18,628 nucleotides of DNA from the NCBI GenBank assembly GCA_934503195.1, contig CAKSVM010000059.1, positions 1 through 18,628 on the forward strand. Direction: 5' to 3'. Shown here piece after piece: positions 6,468 to 14,777 of this stretch. The translations under genes and the position numbers were made by a program. The notes beneath the pieces are model-generated. The model worked only from the letters and a program-made list of their open reading frames with translations, was not told where the DNA came from and ran no database searches. The first letter of the stretch is position 1, and every line of letters starts with the position of its first letter. This stretch comes from an uncultured Eubacteriales bacterium. Lineage in GTDB: Bacteria > Bacillota > Clostridia > Oscillospirales > CAG-272.

Positions 6468-9400
6468 TTACTTAACTTCGAACCAGATGGTAGCAGTGGT
6501 GGAAGCAGTAAGCTCAACCTCGAGACCGTAGTAGCCCTTCTTAAGAGTGAACTCAGTGAGGGACATCGGGTTAACGAGCTTGGTTACATCAAGAACACCC
6601 TTGTTGTAAGTACCATATACCGAGAAGCCGATCTTTTCAGTCTGCTTAACGTAGTCGGTATTAGGATCAGAAGTGAAGTAGATCGACTTTACAGTGAAGA
6701 TGTGCTTATCGGACTTTTCATCAAGAACCTTAGCGGCCTCAGTGATGTTGGAGCCGATTTCGCCAGCAACATTGTAAAGAGTTACCTTACCAGCGACAGT
6801 ACCTGCAACAGGAGCAGAAACAGTCGAGGTTGCAAGGTAGGTCTTCGAATCGGTTGCCTTCTTGTAGGTTGCGTTAGCAACAGCGATTACAGAAGGATCA
6901 GTCGGCTTAACCGGATCCGGAGCGGTGTTGGTACCAACGACGAGGACAACAACGCCATCAGCGGTATCGTCAACTGCATAGTTGGTCGAATCAGCGTTAA
7001 GGAACCAGATGGTGCAACCGTCAGAGATGTACGAAGCATCCTTCTTGATGGTCAGATCATCGCTCTTAACAGTGATAACGGTGGAAACCTTAGCAGAAGC
7101 AGGGAGGATTTCCTCACCAGCAGCGTTCTTAAGGTTGATAGTAACATACTGATCAGCAAAGTCGATGTTGTTCTTGTTGATAACAGCACCGCCAATGACT
7201 TCTGCACTGGTCTTGTTGTCAATTGCATTGCCGATTATGCCTGCGCCATCAACTTCGTAGAAGCCTCTGGTGAGCGACTTCTTAGCGGTGTAAACAACCA
7301 TCTTCTTACCAGTAGACATATCAATAGCTACTTCGCCGTACTTGTAGTAAGTACCGCTCTTACCAGTAAGACCGAAGGTTGCAGCAGAACCTACAGTGTA
7401 GGTGCCGGGGTTAGCAACATAGACAATAGTGTTGGTGATCGAAGAGAGGTTGAATCCCTTGATATCAGACTTGTTGCGATTGTTGAAGAATACGAATACG
7501 CTGCCAGCGACATTGTTCTTGCTGCTGTTAGTACCGAAACCGATCTTATCAGCAAAGACCTTAATACCATTTTCGGTATTGATCGAGTACTTGTCTGCTA
7601 CGCTGCCAGTGAAGACGCTGACGGTCTTGTCAGTTTCATTGACAAAGTAGAACTTAGTGTTTGCGTTAGTACGGAGTCTGGTAGCCTTAGTATTGTAACG
7701 TGCGGAGATACCATCCTCGAAGTAGTAGAGCTCATCAGTTGCAGCGTAAAGCTTGAACTTTGCGTTGTAATCAGTGAGTTTGCCATTAGCGTCCTTATCG
7801 GTGGTCTTGTCGAATGCGAGGCTTACCTTGCAAGAACCATCTTCCGGATTGACAACAACCTTACGGAGAGTACCATTAATGTTGGTGGTGAAGTTGTCAA
7901 TTTCGGTACGGAGCTTGAAGGTGCTGAGATTTGCAAAGGTAACATAGTTGCCTTCGGTCTTCTCAAACTCAGTGACGTGGTAGGTTCCACGAACACCGCT
8001 TACATAAGCGTCAACATATACGCCGTCAACGTCATAATCTTCAGCAGAGATGATGGTCATGTACTCGAAGGAATCTTCAAGGTCAAGAACGTCAGCCGCG
8101 ATGATGTAGCCGTTGAATGCGATGAACTGGATCGGAGCGTTGATGTCGCCGAACATGCCGACAACATTTTCAATGGTAGTTACGTTGTTCGAATAGTTGA
8201 GGTTTCCTTCAGCGATCTTCGAGAATGCGACCTTATCCGTGGTAGTAGCCTTGAGAGATGCACCCATCTTGGAATCCTGAGCGGAGTTACCGATCTTGTA
8301 GGTCTCGCCATCGATCTTAACGGTTGCGAGGAAGCTCTTATCGGACTTGTAGTTGGTAAGGTCGATATCAGTGATCTTACCATTCTTTACAGCGAGCTTC
8401 TCAATGACATTGATGGTCTTGAGCTGCTTGTTGTAGGTGTAAACGAAGACGTTACCCTTAGTGAGAGTATCGCCAACAACCTTTACGTCCTTGTCGCCCT
8501 TAGCAGGACCGATAACGGTGCAAACGCCATCCTTCGGCTCAGTGAAGACGGACATGGAAACGGGAGTGTAGATTGCGCGCTCGAACTTACCATCATTATC
8601 ATCATCGAACATGGTGAGCTGATAGTTGGATCCGAGATCCTTTGCTTCGAGAGTGCTGTACTGAGTGTAGGAGCCTTCAACCTCAACACCGAAGGACTCG
8701 AGAGCTTTAGCCTCAGAGATAACAACGCTGTTGAGCTTATCTGCGTAGTATCTGGTTCCATCAGGAGCCTGATATGCGAAGATTGCAACCTTCTGACCCT
8801 TCTCATTGATAATGTCCTTGTCGGCATCGATAAGAAGGATTCTGGTCTTGCCCGCAGATGCGCCACCGTTGTAAACAACGATTTCGTTCTTGAGAGCTTC
8901 GCCAGCGAATTCAGAAGTCGGATAGTAGGAAGTGCCGTCAACGACGAACTTCTTGGTTCCGGACGGAACAGAAATGTCGGTGCTGTAAACAACGGTAGGA
9001 GCTGGGCCAAGGATAGCCTTGTCGAACTTACCAGTCTTCTCAACGTAGTTAACGAGGTCAACTGCGTAGTTGAAGTAGTTCTCAACATCTGCATCCTTAA
9101 TTCCGAGAACGGAAGCCGGGATGTACATAATAGCACCGTTGGGGATGCCGTTTACGAGGGGCTGAATGCCAACGAAGCCAGCCTCAACCGACTTAGAGGA
9201 GTCAGCGTAAGCCTGCTTGGGAGTAGCAGTGATAACGAACGTGGTAACGTTGTTTTCGCCAGCAACACCGAAGTTCTTTTCTTCGATGGTTGCGCCGCCG
9301 TCAGCGGGGGTAGCCTTGAGCATGTTGTAGATAACCTGTGCGGTTTCAGCTCTGGTGAGAGTCTTAGACGGCTCAGTTACCTTAACATTCTTGGTGAGAC

Positions 9401-9881
9401 CGATTTCGCTTGCAATCTTGTAAGCGTCGATCCAGTAAGGATCGCAGGTGACGCTGAACTCGTAACCGAGAGCGCGGACAGCCATGATCAGAGCGTCCTG
9501 ATACTTGATGCCCATCTTCGGTGCGAACTGACCGCCGCCGATACCGGTGACGATACCCTTCGTGTATGCGTATGCGATCGCGCCGTACCACTCGTTAACG
9601 TCGGTGAATACCGCGAGACCTTCCTGCCAGTCGGTCACCTTCGGCTCAAGTGCGCGAGCCATCATGAGTGCCATCTGGTATCTTACGACATCATCATCGG
9701 GCGAGAAGGTGTCCAGCTCGGTGTTGGTGCCGTTGACGATCTTGTACTCAGTCAGAGCGTTGATAGCGGCAGCGTAAGTGTTGTCGTCAGCAACGTCAGA
9801 GTAAGCAGAGACCGTTGCAGCAGCGCTTATTACCATGAGGGTAGCAAGCACTAATGCAAGAAACTTCTTGAAATTTCTCAT
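6468..9881 (-). CDS. Secreted S-layer homology (SLH) domain protein, probable S-layer protein
   Basis: The 1137-residue product has a signal peptide (1-26; basic MRNFKK, hydrophobic core, ATVSA before the cut). Three SLH domains follow at about 28-78, 92-139 and 149-188, which anchor proteins to secondary cell-wall polymers. The third keeps the TRAE motif (residues 177-180); the first two have VRYQ and IKYQ at that site. The remaining 950 residues are Thr/Asn/Lys/Val-rich, beta-strand-like, with few cysteines and no enzyme motif I recognise. The ATG at 9879-9881 has AAGGAG 7-8 nt upstream and begins the signal peptide; the frame extends to 9959 without support. By eye, codon choice (GCT/GCA, GGT, GTT, AAC, AAG) is more AT-leaning than in neighbouring genes, as in highly expressed genes. 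A strong double-hairpin terminator follows. Size, domain order and expression signs fit a main S-layer subunit, but another cell-wall-bound protein is possible. Confidence 0.88.
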   Translation of the reverse strand: MRNFKKFLALVLATLMVISAAATVSAYSDVADDNTYAAAINALTEYKIVNGTNTELDTFSPDDDVVRYQMALMMARALEPKVTDWQEGLAVFTDVNEWYGAIAYAYTKGIVTGIGGGQFAPKMGIKYQDALIMAVRALGYEFSVTCDPYWIDAYKIASEIGLTKNVKVTEPSKTLTRAETAQVIYNMLKATPADGGATIEEKNFGVAGENNVTTFVITATPKQAYADSSKSVEAGFVGIQPLVNGIPNGAIMYIPASVLGIKDADVENYFNYAVDLVNYVEKTGKFDKAILGPAPTVVYSTDISVPSGTKKFVVDGTSYYPTSEFAGEALKNEIVVYNGGASAGKTRILLIDADKDIINEKGQKVAIFAYQAPDGTRYYADKLNSVVISEAKALESFGVEVEGSYTQYSTLEAKDLGSNYQLTMFDDDNDGKFERAIYTPVSMSVFTEPKDGVCTVIGPAKGDKDVKVVGDTLTKGNVFVYTYNKQLKTINVIEKLAVKNGKITDIDLTNYKSDKSFLATVKIDGETYKIGNSAQDSKMGASLKATTTDKVAFSKIAEGNLNYSNNVTTIENVVGMFGDINAPIQFIAFNGYIIAADVLDLEDSFEYMTIISAEDYDVDGVYVDAYVSGVRGTYHVTEFEKTEGNYVTFANLSTFKLRTEIDNFTTNINGTLRKVVVNPEDGSCKVSLAFDKTTDKDANGKLTDYNAKFKLYAATDELYYFEDGISARYNTKATRLRTNANTKFYFVNETDKTVSVFTGSVADKYSINTENGIKVFADKIGFGTNSSKNNVAGSVFVFFNNRNKSDIKGFNLSSITNTIVYVANPGTYTVGSAATFGLTGKSGTYYKYGEVAIDMSTGKKMVVYTAKKSLTRGFYEVDGAGIIGNAIDNKTSAEVIGGAVINKNNIDFADQYVTINLKNAAGEEILPASAKVSTVITVKSDDLTIKKDASYISDGCTIWFLNADSTNYAVDDTADGVVVLVVGTNTAPDPVKPTDPSVIAVANATYKKATDSKTYLATSTVSAPVAGTVAGKVTLYNVAGEIGSNITEAAKVLDEKSDKHIFTVKSIYFTSDPNTDYVKQTEKIGFSVYGTYNKGVLDVTKLVNPMSLTEFTLKKGYYGLEVELTASTTATIWFEVK

Positions 9882-10015
9882 TGTTTTTCTCCTTGTAAGA
9901 TTTTTTTCGGGAATCCGCCGCCCTCGGTCGGCTTCCATCAGACTCGCGCCCGGTCTCACGTGGACGTCCGTCTTTTTTCCGCTTTCTTCCTGCCTTGGAT
10001 TTTTTCCCTGACAAT

Positions 10016-10044
10016 ATGTTACTACAAGTCAAACTTTTTTTCAA
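10016..10044 (-). promoter_or_regulatory. Possible promoter of the SLH gene, long leader
   Basis: On the minus strand TTGAAA (10039-10044), a 17-nt spacer and TAACAT (10016-10021; 4 of 6 to consensus) form the best promoter upstream of the SLH gene. It would give a leader of about 125 nt (roughly 10009-9882). A long leader is common for S-layer genes. I see no riboswitch and no clear hairpin in it. Confidence 0.45.
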
Positions 10045-10094
10045 GCACTTTCGGCGTATTGTAAGGTATTTGTAATTTTAAGAGCTCTTTAATA

Positions 10095-11219
10095 TTACAT
10101 CCCCGCAAGCGTCATCCTCCGCAAAAATCTGCCGAAAAGCCCCATGAATCCTATCTTTCCGACACTTTCCGAAAGCGTCACCGGAGCCTCGGAAATTTTT
10201 TCGCCCGAAATGTAGTAACAAACGCTCCCGACAACCTCTCCCGCGACCGCCGGAGCCGGAATATTCTCCGGAATCTCATAAACGCGCTCGACCTTCGCCG
10301 CGTTCCCCTTCGCCACCACCGCCGTGCGTTCCGGATAGCTGACGCTGACCTCATCCTCGGTTCCGCCCAGAACCCTTATCGGCGCGAGCTCCTCCGGAAC
10401 CATCCGCGCGAGCTCCCAGTTAGCGAAGCCGTAGTCGAGGAGCTTTTTCGCCGCCTCGTTCCTCGCGTCGCGCGTGTCGGCCGCCATGATCACCGCGATC
10501 AGTTCCATTCCGTCGCGCTCGGCCGTCGCGCTGACGCAGAATTTCGCCTTGGACGTCGATCCGGTTTTGAGTCCGTTCGCGCCGCGGTAGAAGCGGATCA
10601 GCCGATTCGTGTTCGTCAGTCCGAACGCGCCGTTTCGTATCGTGTCCATCCAGATCGACGAGAACTCAAGTATCTTCGGATGCTTCGTTATAAGCTCGCG
10701 CGACATTATCGCGATATCTCTCGCCGAGGTCAGATGCCCCTCGTCGGTATCGTCGAGTCCGTTCGTGTTCTTGAAAACCGTGTTTGTCATCCCGAGTTCC
10801 TTCGCGCGCTCGTTCATCTTCGCGACGAAATTTTCCTCCGTCCCGGCGACCTTTTCGGCCAGCGCGACCGCCGCGTCGTTCGCGCTTGAGACGACGACGC
10901 ATTTCACCATGTCCGAGACGCTCATCTCCTCGCCCACCTTGAGAAACACCTGCGAGCCGCCCATAGACGCCGCGTATTCCGAGGTCTGAACCATCTCGTC
11001 CCAGCCGAGCTTTCCGTCGTCGATCGCGTCCATAACGACAAGGAGAGTCATGATCTTGGTCACCGACGCGGGCGGGAGTTTTTCGTCGGGGTTGTATTCA
11101 TAGAGAACCATTCCGGTCGACGCCTCGGTGAGAATACAGCTCGGAACCCCGAATTCGCTCGCCGCCGCCCCGGTTGTGAGCGTGAAAACAAGAATCAGCG
11201 CGATTATTATCCGTTTCAT
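10095..11219 (-). CDS. D-alanyl-D-alanine carboxypeptidase, DacF/PBP5-type low-molecular-weight PBP
   Basis: This peptidase S11 enzyme trims the terminal D-Ala from peptidoglycan stem peptides at the outer face of the membrane. The 374-residue product has a signal peptide (about 1-20). The three active-site motifs are S52-V-T-K55, S112-A-N114 and K218-T-G220, all at usual spacing. The C-terminal beta-rich domain is followed by an amphipathic tail (GFMGLFGRFLRRM) like the membrane-surface anchor of PBP5. I chose the ATG at 11217-11219, with GGAGG 8 nt upstream; the GTG three codons earlier is part of that ribosome binding site. It starts 51 nt after the solute-binding protein gene with no terminator between, so they may be co-transcribed. 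Spore-cortex type (DacF, DacB) versus vegetative role cannot be settled. Confidence 0.94.
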   Translation of the reverse strand: MKRIIIALILVFTLTTGAAASEFGVPSCILTEASTGMVLYEYNPDEKLPPASVTKIMTLLVVMDAIDDGKLGWDEMVQTSEYAASMGGSQVFLKVGEEMSVSDMVKCVVVSSANDAAVALAEKVAGTEENFVAKMNERAKELGMTNTVFKNTNGLDDTDEGHLTSARDIAIMSRELITKHPKILEFSSIWMDTIRNGAFGLTNTNRLIRFYRGANGLKTGSTSKAKFCVSATAERDGMELIAVIMAADTRDARNEAAKKLLDYGFANWELARMVPEELAPIRVLGGTEDEVSVSYPERTAVVAKGNAAKVERVYEIPENIPAPAVAGEVVGSVCYYISGEKISEAPVTLSESVGKIGFMGLFGRFLRRMTLAGM

Positions 11220-11270
11220 AAAATACACCTCCGCGAGAGTATATTCGCCCGCGAAGGCCTGTATGATTGT

Positions 11271-12758
11271 TTATTCCGTGAGAGACCTGAAGGTGGCCGC
11301 GATTTCCTCGTTCGTCTTCGCCTCAAGCGAAGCGTACGCCGACGCGAAGTTGTTCGACCCGGCCGTGAGAGTTCCGGTGACCGCGTTCATCAAGTTTCCC
11401 CACTTGTAAATGAACCAGAGATCAAACGTCATTCCGTCATTTATGATTCCGATCATCCGCGCCGAATCTTCGTCGCGCATCGATTTTGTCGAGACCGCGC
11501 GGTTTATGAGCTCGGGATAAATATACAAATCAGAATAGTAACCCATCGCGTTCAGCACGTGTCCGACCATATCGGGATCAGAAACGCCGGCCGGAACCGC
11601 GGTCATATCCGCCCATCCCTCGGAAAGCTGAGAGTAATATTTCTCCTGCGCCTCATCAAACTTGGGCATCGGGAGGATTCCGAAATCGGTCTCCATGTCG
11701 CGCAAATCCAACGCGTAGAAGAGCCAGTTGAAGTTCATGAAGAGCTTGTCGCTCTTGAACATCGGGAGAAGAACCGACACAAAGACATCGCCCTTTGCCT
11801 TTGAGCTGAAATTATTGGGATACGCGTTGACCGTAAAATCGCCGAGCACGGTGAGCATCCTGTCGATCATGGTTGTCATCCGTTCGGTGTTCAGCGTGAT
11901 CTCCGGAACGCCATCCTCGTTCTTTGTCGTTACCCTGCCGCCGCAGGAGCTTATTGTCTGCTTCAGGACCGTCGCGCTTCCCGAGAAACCGAAACGGTCG
12001 TTTTCGTCCATCTTGTCGTCGCCGTTCAGGTCGCCGGAAACGGTTTTCGCCATCTTTGAGAAATTATCCAGCGTCCATCTGCCCTCGTCCACCAGATCAT
12101 ACGGATCGTCGAGCATATTTTCCTCCACCATCCGCTTGTTGAAATAGATCGCGCCCGACGCGACCGCCGTCCTGAGGCAGGACGAGTCGATCATCAGGTA
12201 CTGCCGCCCGGAGATTTCGTACTCAGCGTTCGCGTTCTGATTCACCCAGTCGGCCGAAAGATCGAGCGTTCCGAACGACCGCAGGTCACAAAGATACCCC
12301 TGTCCGGGCAGCTTGCCGACATAGTTCATTATCAGCGACGCCGACTGGTATTCGTCGTCCCCGGCGTTTACGCTGTTTATGAGCGGCGTGTAGTCTCCGG
12401 CCGACGCGCTTTGCGCCACCATTATCTTCACGCCCAGAGCTTCCTCCACGGCCTGTGTGCGCCTGAATATCGCGTCGTTGACTATATCGCCCGTCTCGCC
12501 GTCCGACGTGAAATAGTTGTACTTATCGATTACGTAGCCGGGGCTGAAATGATCCTCGAAAATAGTGAAGGTCTTCCCATTGTAGTCGACGTCCGGAGCG
12601 GTGTAGGCCGCCTTCACGGTCGTCTCGCCGGCGGGAGTGGTCGCGGAGGAATGTGACGTTTCGTCAGACGGAGTGGTTATCCCCCCTCCGCAGGAAATAA
12701 CCTGCGTCGCCGCCAGAATAAGGCAGCAGAGTGAGATGGATTTCGCGCTTTTTTTCAT
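11271..12758 (-). CDS. ABC-type extracellular solute-binding lipoprotein, transporter partners absent
   Basis: The 495-residue product has a lipoprotein signal ending in VISC with Cys23 as the lipidated residue. A Ser/Thr/Gly-rich linker (24-55) and a large periplasmic-binding-protein fold follow, like family-1 extracellular solute-binding proteins of Clostridia that often take up sugars or oligosaccharides. A calcium-loop-like motif DLNGDDKMDEND (243-254) is present, as in many of these. No permease or ATPase gene lies nearby, so it either serves a distant transporter or has another role; the ligand cannot be predicted. The ATG has AAGGAGAG about 8 nt upstream and an extended -10 promoter at 12790-12798. 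A degraded relative sits at 18091-18563. The next gene, a D,D-carboxypeptidase, begins 51 nt later. Confidence 0.85.
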   Translation of the reverse strand: MKKSAKSISLCCLILAATQVISCGGGITTPSDETSHSSATTPAGETTVKAAYTAPDVDYNGKTFTIFEDHFSPGYVIDKYNYFTSDGETGDIVNDAIFRRTQAVEEALGVKIMVAQSASAGDYTPLINSVNAGDDEYQSASLIMNYVGKLPGQGYLCDLRSFGTLDLSADWVNQNANAEYEISGRQYLMIDSSCLRTAVASGAIYFNKRMVEENMLDDPYDLVDEGRWTLDNFSKMAKTVSGDLNGDDKMDENDRFGFSGSATVLKQTISSCGGRVTTKNEDGVPEITLNTERMTTMIDRMLTVLGDFTVNAYPNNFSSKAKGDVFVSVLLPMFKSDKLFMNFNWLFYALDLRDMETDFGILPMPKFDEAQEKYYSQLSEGWADMTAVPAGVSDPDMVGHVLNAMGYYSDLYIYPELINRAVSTKSMRDEDSARMIGIINDGMTFDLWFIYKWGNLMNAVTGTLTAGSNNFASAYASLEAKTNEEIAATFRSLTE

Positions 12759-12789
12759 GGCTGTCTCTCCTTTTTATTTTGGTGATTCC

Positions 12790-12798
12790 ATTATACCA
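12790..12798 (-). promoter_or_regulatory. Extended -10 promoter of the solute-binding protein gene
   Basis: On the minus strand TGG precedes a perfect TATAAT (12790-12795). The best -35 at 17 nt is poor (AGTACA), so the TG extension probably supplies the activity or an activator is needed. The leader would be about 25 nt. Confidence 0.6.
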
Positions 12799-12862
12799 CA
12801 AAAAACGGCGCGTGTACTTCAAATTTTCGTGGAAAAATCAGAGTTTTTTTGAAGTCGGCCAA

Positions 12863-12894
12863 AAGAAAACCCCTCCCGGGAAAATCCGGGAGGG
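12863..12894 (-). terminator. Intrinsic terminator of the HPr-like gene
   Basis: Arms CCCTCCCGG (12871-12879) and CCGGGAGGG (12886-12894) pair perfectly with a 6-nt loop, followed on the minus strand by GTTTTCTTTT. It lies 16 nt after the stop at 12911 and closes the gene as a single-gene transcript. Confidence 0.88.
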
Positions 12895-12910
12895 AAACGA
12901 CCTTTGCGGG

Positions 12911-13138
12911 TCAGATCATATAAGGCTTGATCTCGGCGAAGAGCGCGTCGGCGTTGTCGGTATGCGCGGTGAGCTTGATCGGCTTGAGAAGATCGAGGGA
13001 GAAGATTCCCATGATCGACTTCGCGTCGACGATGTAGCGGCCGGAGGAGAGATCGATCTCAATGTCATACTTGGAAACGATGTTGACGAAATTGCGGACG
13101 TCCTCGATGGACGAAAGCTTGATATCTACGCTTTTCAT
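12911..13138 (-). CDS. HPr-like protein lacking the active-site histidine
   Basis: HPr proteins carry phosphate for the sugar phosphotransferase system and, when phosphorylated on Ser46, act as regulators in Firmicutes. This 75-residue product matches HPr from the middle onward: SKYDIEIDL (22-30) and DAKSIMGIFSLDLLKP (38-53) align with SKYDADVNL and LKSIMGVMSLGIAKG of B. subtilis HPr. Ser41 occupies the Ser46 position. The N-terminal GIHARPA loop is replaced by SSIEDVR, so His15 is lost (Ser10 in a gapless alignment). It is also shorter than HPr (about 88). It cannot be a normal phosphocarrier; a Crh-like regulatory role is possible, yet without evidence that HPr kinase acts on it. The ATG has AAGGAG 11 nt upstream. 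It has its own promoter and terminator. Confidence 0.85.
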   Translation of the reverse strand: MKSVDIKLSSIEDVRNFVNIVSKYDIEIDLSSGRYIVDAKSIMGIFSLDLLKPIKLTAHTDNADALFAEIKPYMI

Positions 13139-13180
13139 TTTTAATTACACTCCTTGATGTATTATTTTGCCTACACTAAT

Positions 13181-13209
13181 ATGATACCCTAAATCGCGCG
13201 ATTTGTCAA
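13181..13209 (-). promoter_or_regulatory. Consensus promoter with a palindrome in its spacer
   Basis: On the minus strand TTGACA (13204-13209) and TATCAT (13181-13186) are 17 nt apart. The spacer holds the perfect 14-bp palindrome AAATCGCGCGATTT (13191-13204), whose edge touches the last -35 base. A repressor bound there would block RNA polymerase. The start should fall near 13174, leaving a leader of about 36 nt before the HPr-like gene. Confidence 0.85.
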
Positions 13210-13306
13210 GGGCTTTTCCGAATTTTTTACGATTATTTTTTGTTGACGGACTAAAGCGTATTTGTGAGCAATAGACATATCAGTGAAAGATATATGCCCG
13301 AGTTGT

Positions 13307-14746
13307 CTAAAACAGCTTAAACTCAAGGCGGTTTCCGCCCTTGTCTACCGATTTCATGATCGTGAGCTTCCCCGCCGCGCGGTCGAATTCCAGAATGATC
13401 TCATGGGGCGTCGAGACAAAGCGGAGCTTTACCGTGAGCTTATCCCCGTCGCTTCCCCACGCCGCCATGATGTCGGCTCTGATTCCGATCGCCAGAGCCC
13501 CCACGAACTCCGTCGGCGACATCGGACAATGGTCGAAGCGGTTGTATTCCCACTCGCCCGCGCCGCAGACAATCTCAACAGCTTTTTCAAGCCCGCCGCC
13601 GATTTTAAGGATCAGCTTCTCACCCGCGCTTCTCAGCGAGATCTCTGTGATGTCGGTGAAGTTCTTTTCTATATGATATGTCACCGGGGAAATATGCTCT
13701 CCCGTGAAAACCGGGGGAAGCGAGCAGGGACGCGCCGCGGTGTCGTACTTCGTCGTCGCGGGTTCGGAGAGCGTGTAGTCGCTCATCGACGCGAAAATCG
13801 TGTCCCAGTAGACGTCAAGAACCGCCTGCATCTCGTAATCCTCGGAAATTATCACCGCGACCGAGTCCTTTTCGGGCGAGACGATTATGTACTGACCGAA
13901 CGCGCCGTCGGCTCTGAAGCAGTCGTGGCGGCATCTCCACCACTGGAAACCGTATCCGACCTTCCAGTCGGGGGCAGTGTTCACGCTGTTGTCCGAGACG
14001 GCCGAGGTCGCCTCGTTTATGTAGCTTTCGGAGAGAATGCGCTTTCCGTTCCATACGCCATTGTTAAGGTAGAGAATTCCGAGCTTAAGCATATCCTCGG
14101 GCGAGACGTGGATTCCCCAGCCGCCGTCGTTCACCCCGTCGGGAGATTCCTCCCACCAGACGTCCTTTATCCCGAGCGGGTTGAAGAGTCTCGGCCTCAG
14201 ATAGTCGACCATCCGCATTCCCGTGACCTTCGTTATGACCGCCGAGAGCATATACGTCGCCGTCGAGTTGTAGGCGAAATGCGTGCCCGGGGTGTGTTCG
14301 ACGTCGAGCGAGAGGAATCTCTCCGCCCAGCCGGGCTCGCGCGAGGCGACTCTCCCAAGGGTATCGGTTTCGTGTCCGGTGTTCATCGAGAGGACGTGGC
14401 GGAGGGTCATCGCGGCGAGATTTTCACTTACCTTTCCGGGGAGTTCATCCGTGAAGAAGGAGATCAGTTTGTCGTCGACCGAGAGAAGCCCCTCGTCGGC
14501 CGCGATTCCGATCGCGGTTGAGGTCCAGCTCTTGCTGACCGAGTAGACATGACGCTTGTCGGTAAATCTGTAGGGAGACGCGATCGACTCCGCGGCGAGC
14601 TTTCCGTGACGCCAGAGCATATACCCCTGATGACCGAGTTTCCTTTCGCGGAGCTTCGCCTCAAACGCGGCGATCGACGCGCTGTCGATCCCGACCGACT
14701 CGGGCGACGAGCGTTCAAATTCAAATGGTATGAATCCTGTGAGCAT
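13307..14746 (-). CDS. Serine hydrolase of the beta-lactamase (class C / PBP4*) family
   Basis: The 479-residue product holds the Pfam beta-lactamase fold. The SxxK motif is S69-V-S-K72 (in YSVSKSWTS), with the nucleophile at S69. The tyrosine motif is Y159-N160-S161 (FAYNSTATYML), and a GAFGQYI segment stands at the third motif. This family includes esterases, D-aminopeptidases and 6-aminohexanoate-dimer hydrolases; few members destroy beta-lactams. The last 130 residues (about 350-479) form an extra C-terminal domain I do not recognise. No signal peptide is visible, so it is likely cytoplasmic. I chose the ATG at 14744-14746, with AAAGGA 7 nt upstream; the frame extends further without a good site. 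It follows the DUF1015 gene by 31 nt and is the last gene of the ackA cluster. No clear terminator follows its stop. Confidence 0.88.
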   Translation of the reverse strand: MLTGFIPFEFERSSPESVGIDSASIAAFEAKLRERKLGHQGYMLWRHGKLAAESIASPYRFTDKRHVYSVSKSWTSTAIGIAADEGLLSVDDKLISFFTDELPGKVSENLAAMTLRHVLSMNTGHETDTLGRVASREPGWAERFLSLDVEHTPGTHFAYNSTATYMLSAVITKVTGMRMVDYLRPRLFNPLGIKDVWWEESPDGVNDGGWGIHVSPEDMLKLGILYLNNGVWNGKRILSESYINEATSAVSDNSVNTAPDWKVGYGFQWWRCRHDCFRADGAFGQYIIVSPEKDSVAVIISEDYEMQAVLDVYWDTIFASMSDYTLSEPATTKYDTAARPCSLPPVFTGEHISPVTYHIEKNFTDITEISLRSAGEKLILKIGGGLEKAVEIVCGAGEWEYNRFDHCPMSPTEFVGALAIGIRADIMAAWGSDGDKLTVKLRFVSTPHEIILEFDRAAGKLTIMKSVDKGGNRLEFKLF

Positions 14747-14777
14747 AATTTGTTCCTTTCGCGGCGGACGCCGCAGA

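Noticed and set aside
6702..9854. 1050-codon open frame on the plus strand
   Set aside because: It lies entirely antisense to the SLH gene, whose signal peptide, SLH domains, ribosome binding site and terminator are all on the minus strand. The product has no domain and no start signal; it results from codon bias.
9882..9959. N-terminal extension of the SLH gene
   Set aside because: It would put 26 charged residues ahead of a normal signal peptide; AAGGAG directly precedes the ATG at 9881.
10027..10032. TTGACT on the minus strand as -35 of the SLH gene
   Set aside because: No acceptable -10 lies 16-18 nt downstream; TTGAAA at 10039-10044 fits better.
10074..10092. Palindrome around AGAGCTCT as terminator of the carboxypeptidase gene
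   Set aside because: It is self-complementary without a loop and lacks a proper T-tract, so it would not form a stable RNA hairpin.
13271..13306. ATATC/GATAT inverted repeat as terminator of the serine hydrolase gene
   Set aside because: Only 5 bp, AT-rich, no T-run.
13283..14521. 412-codon plus-strand frame
   Set aside because: Antisense to the serine hydrolase, whose catalytic motifs are clear. Arg-rich composition is typical of a shadow frame.
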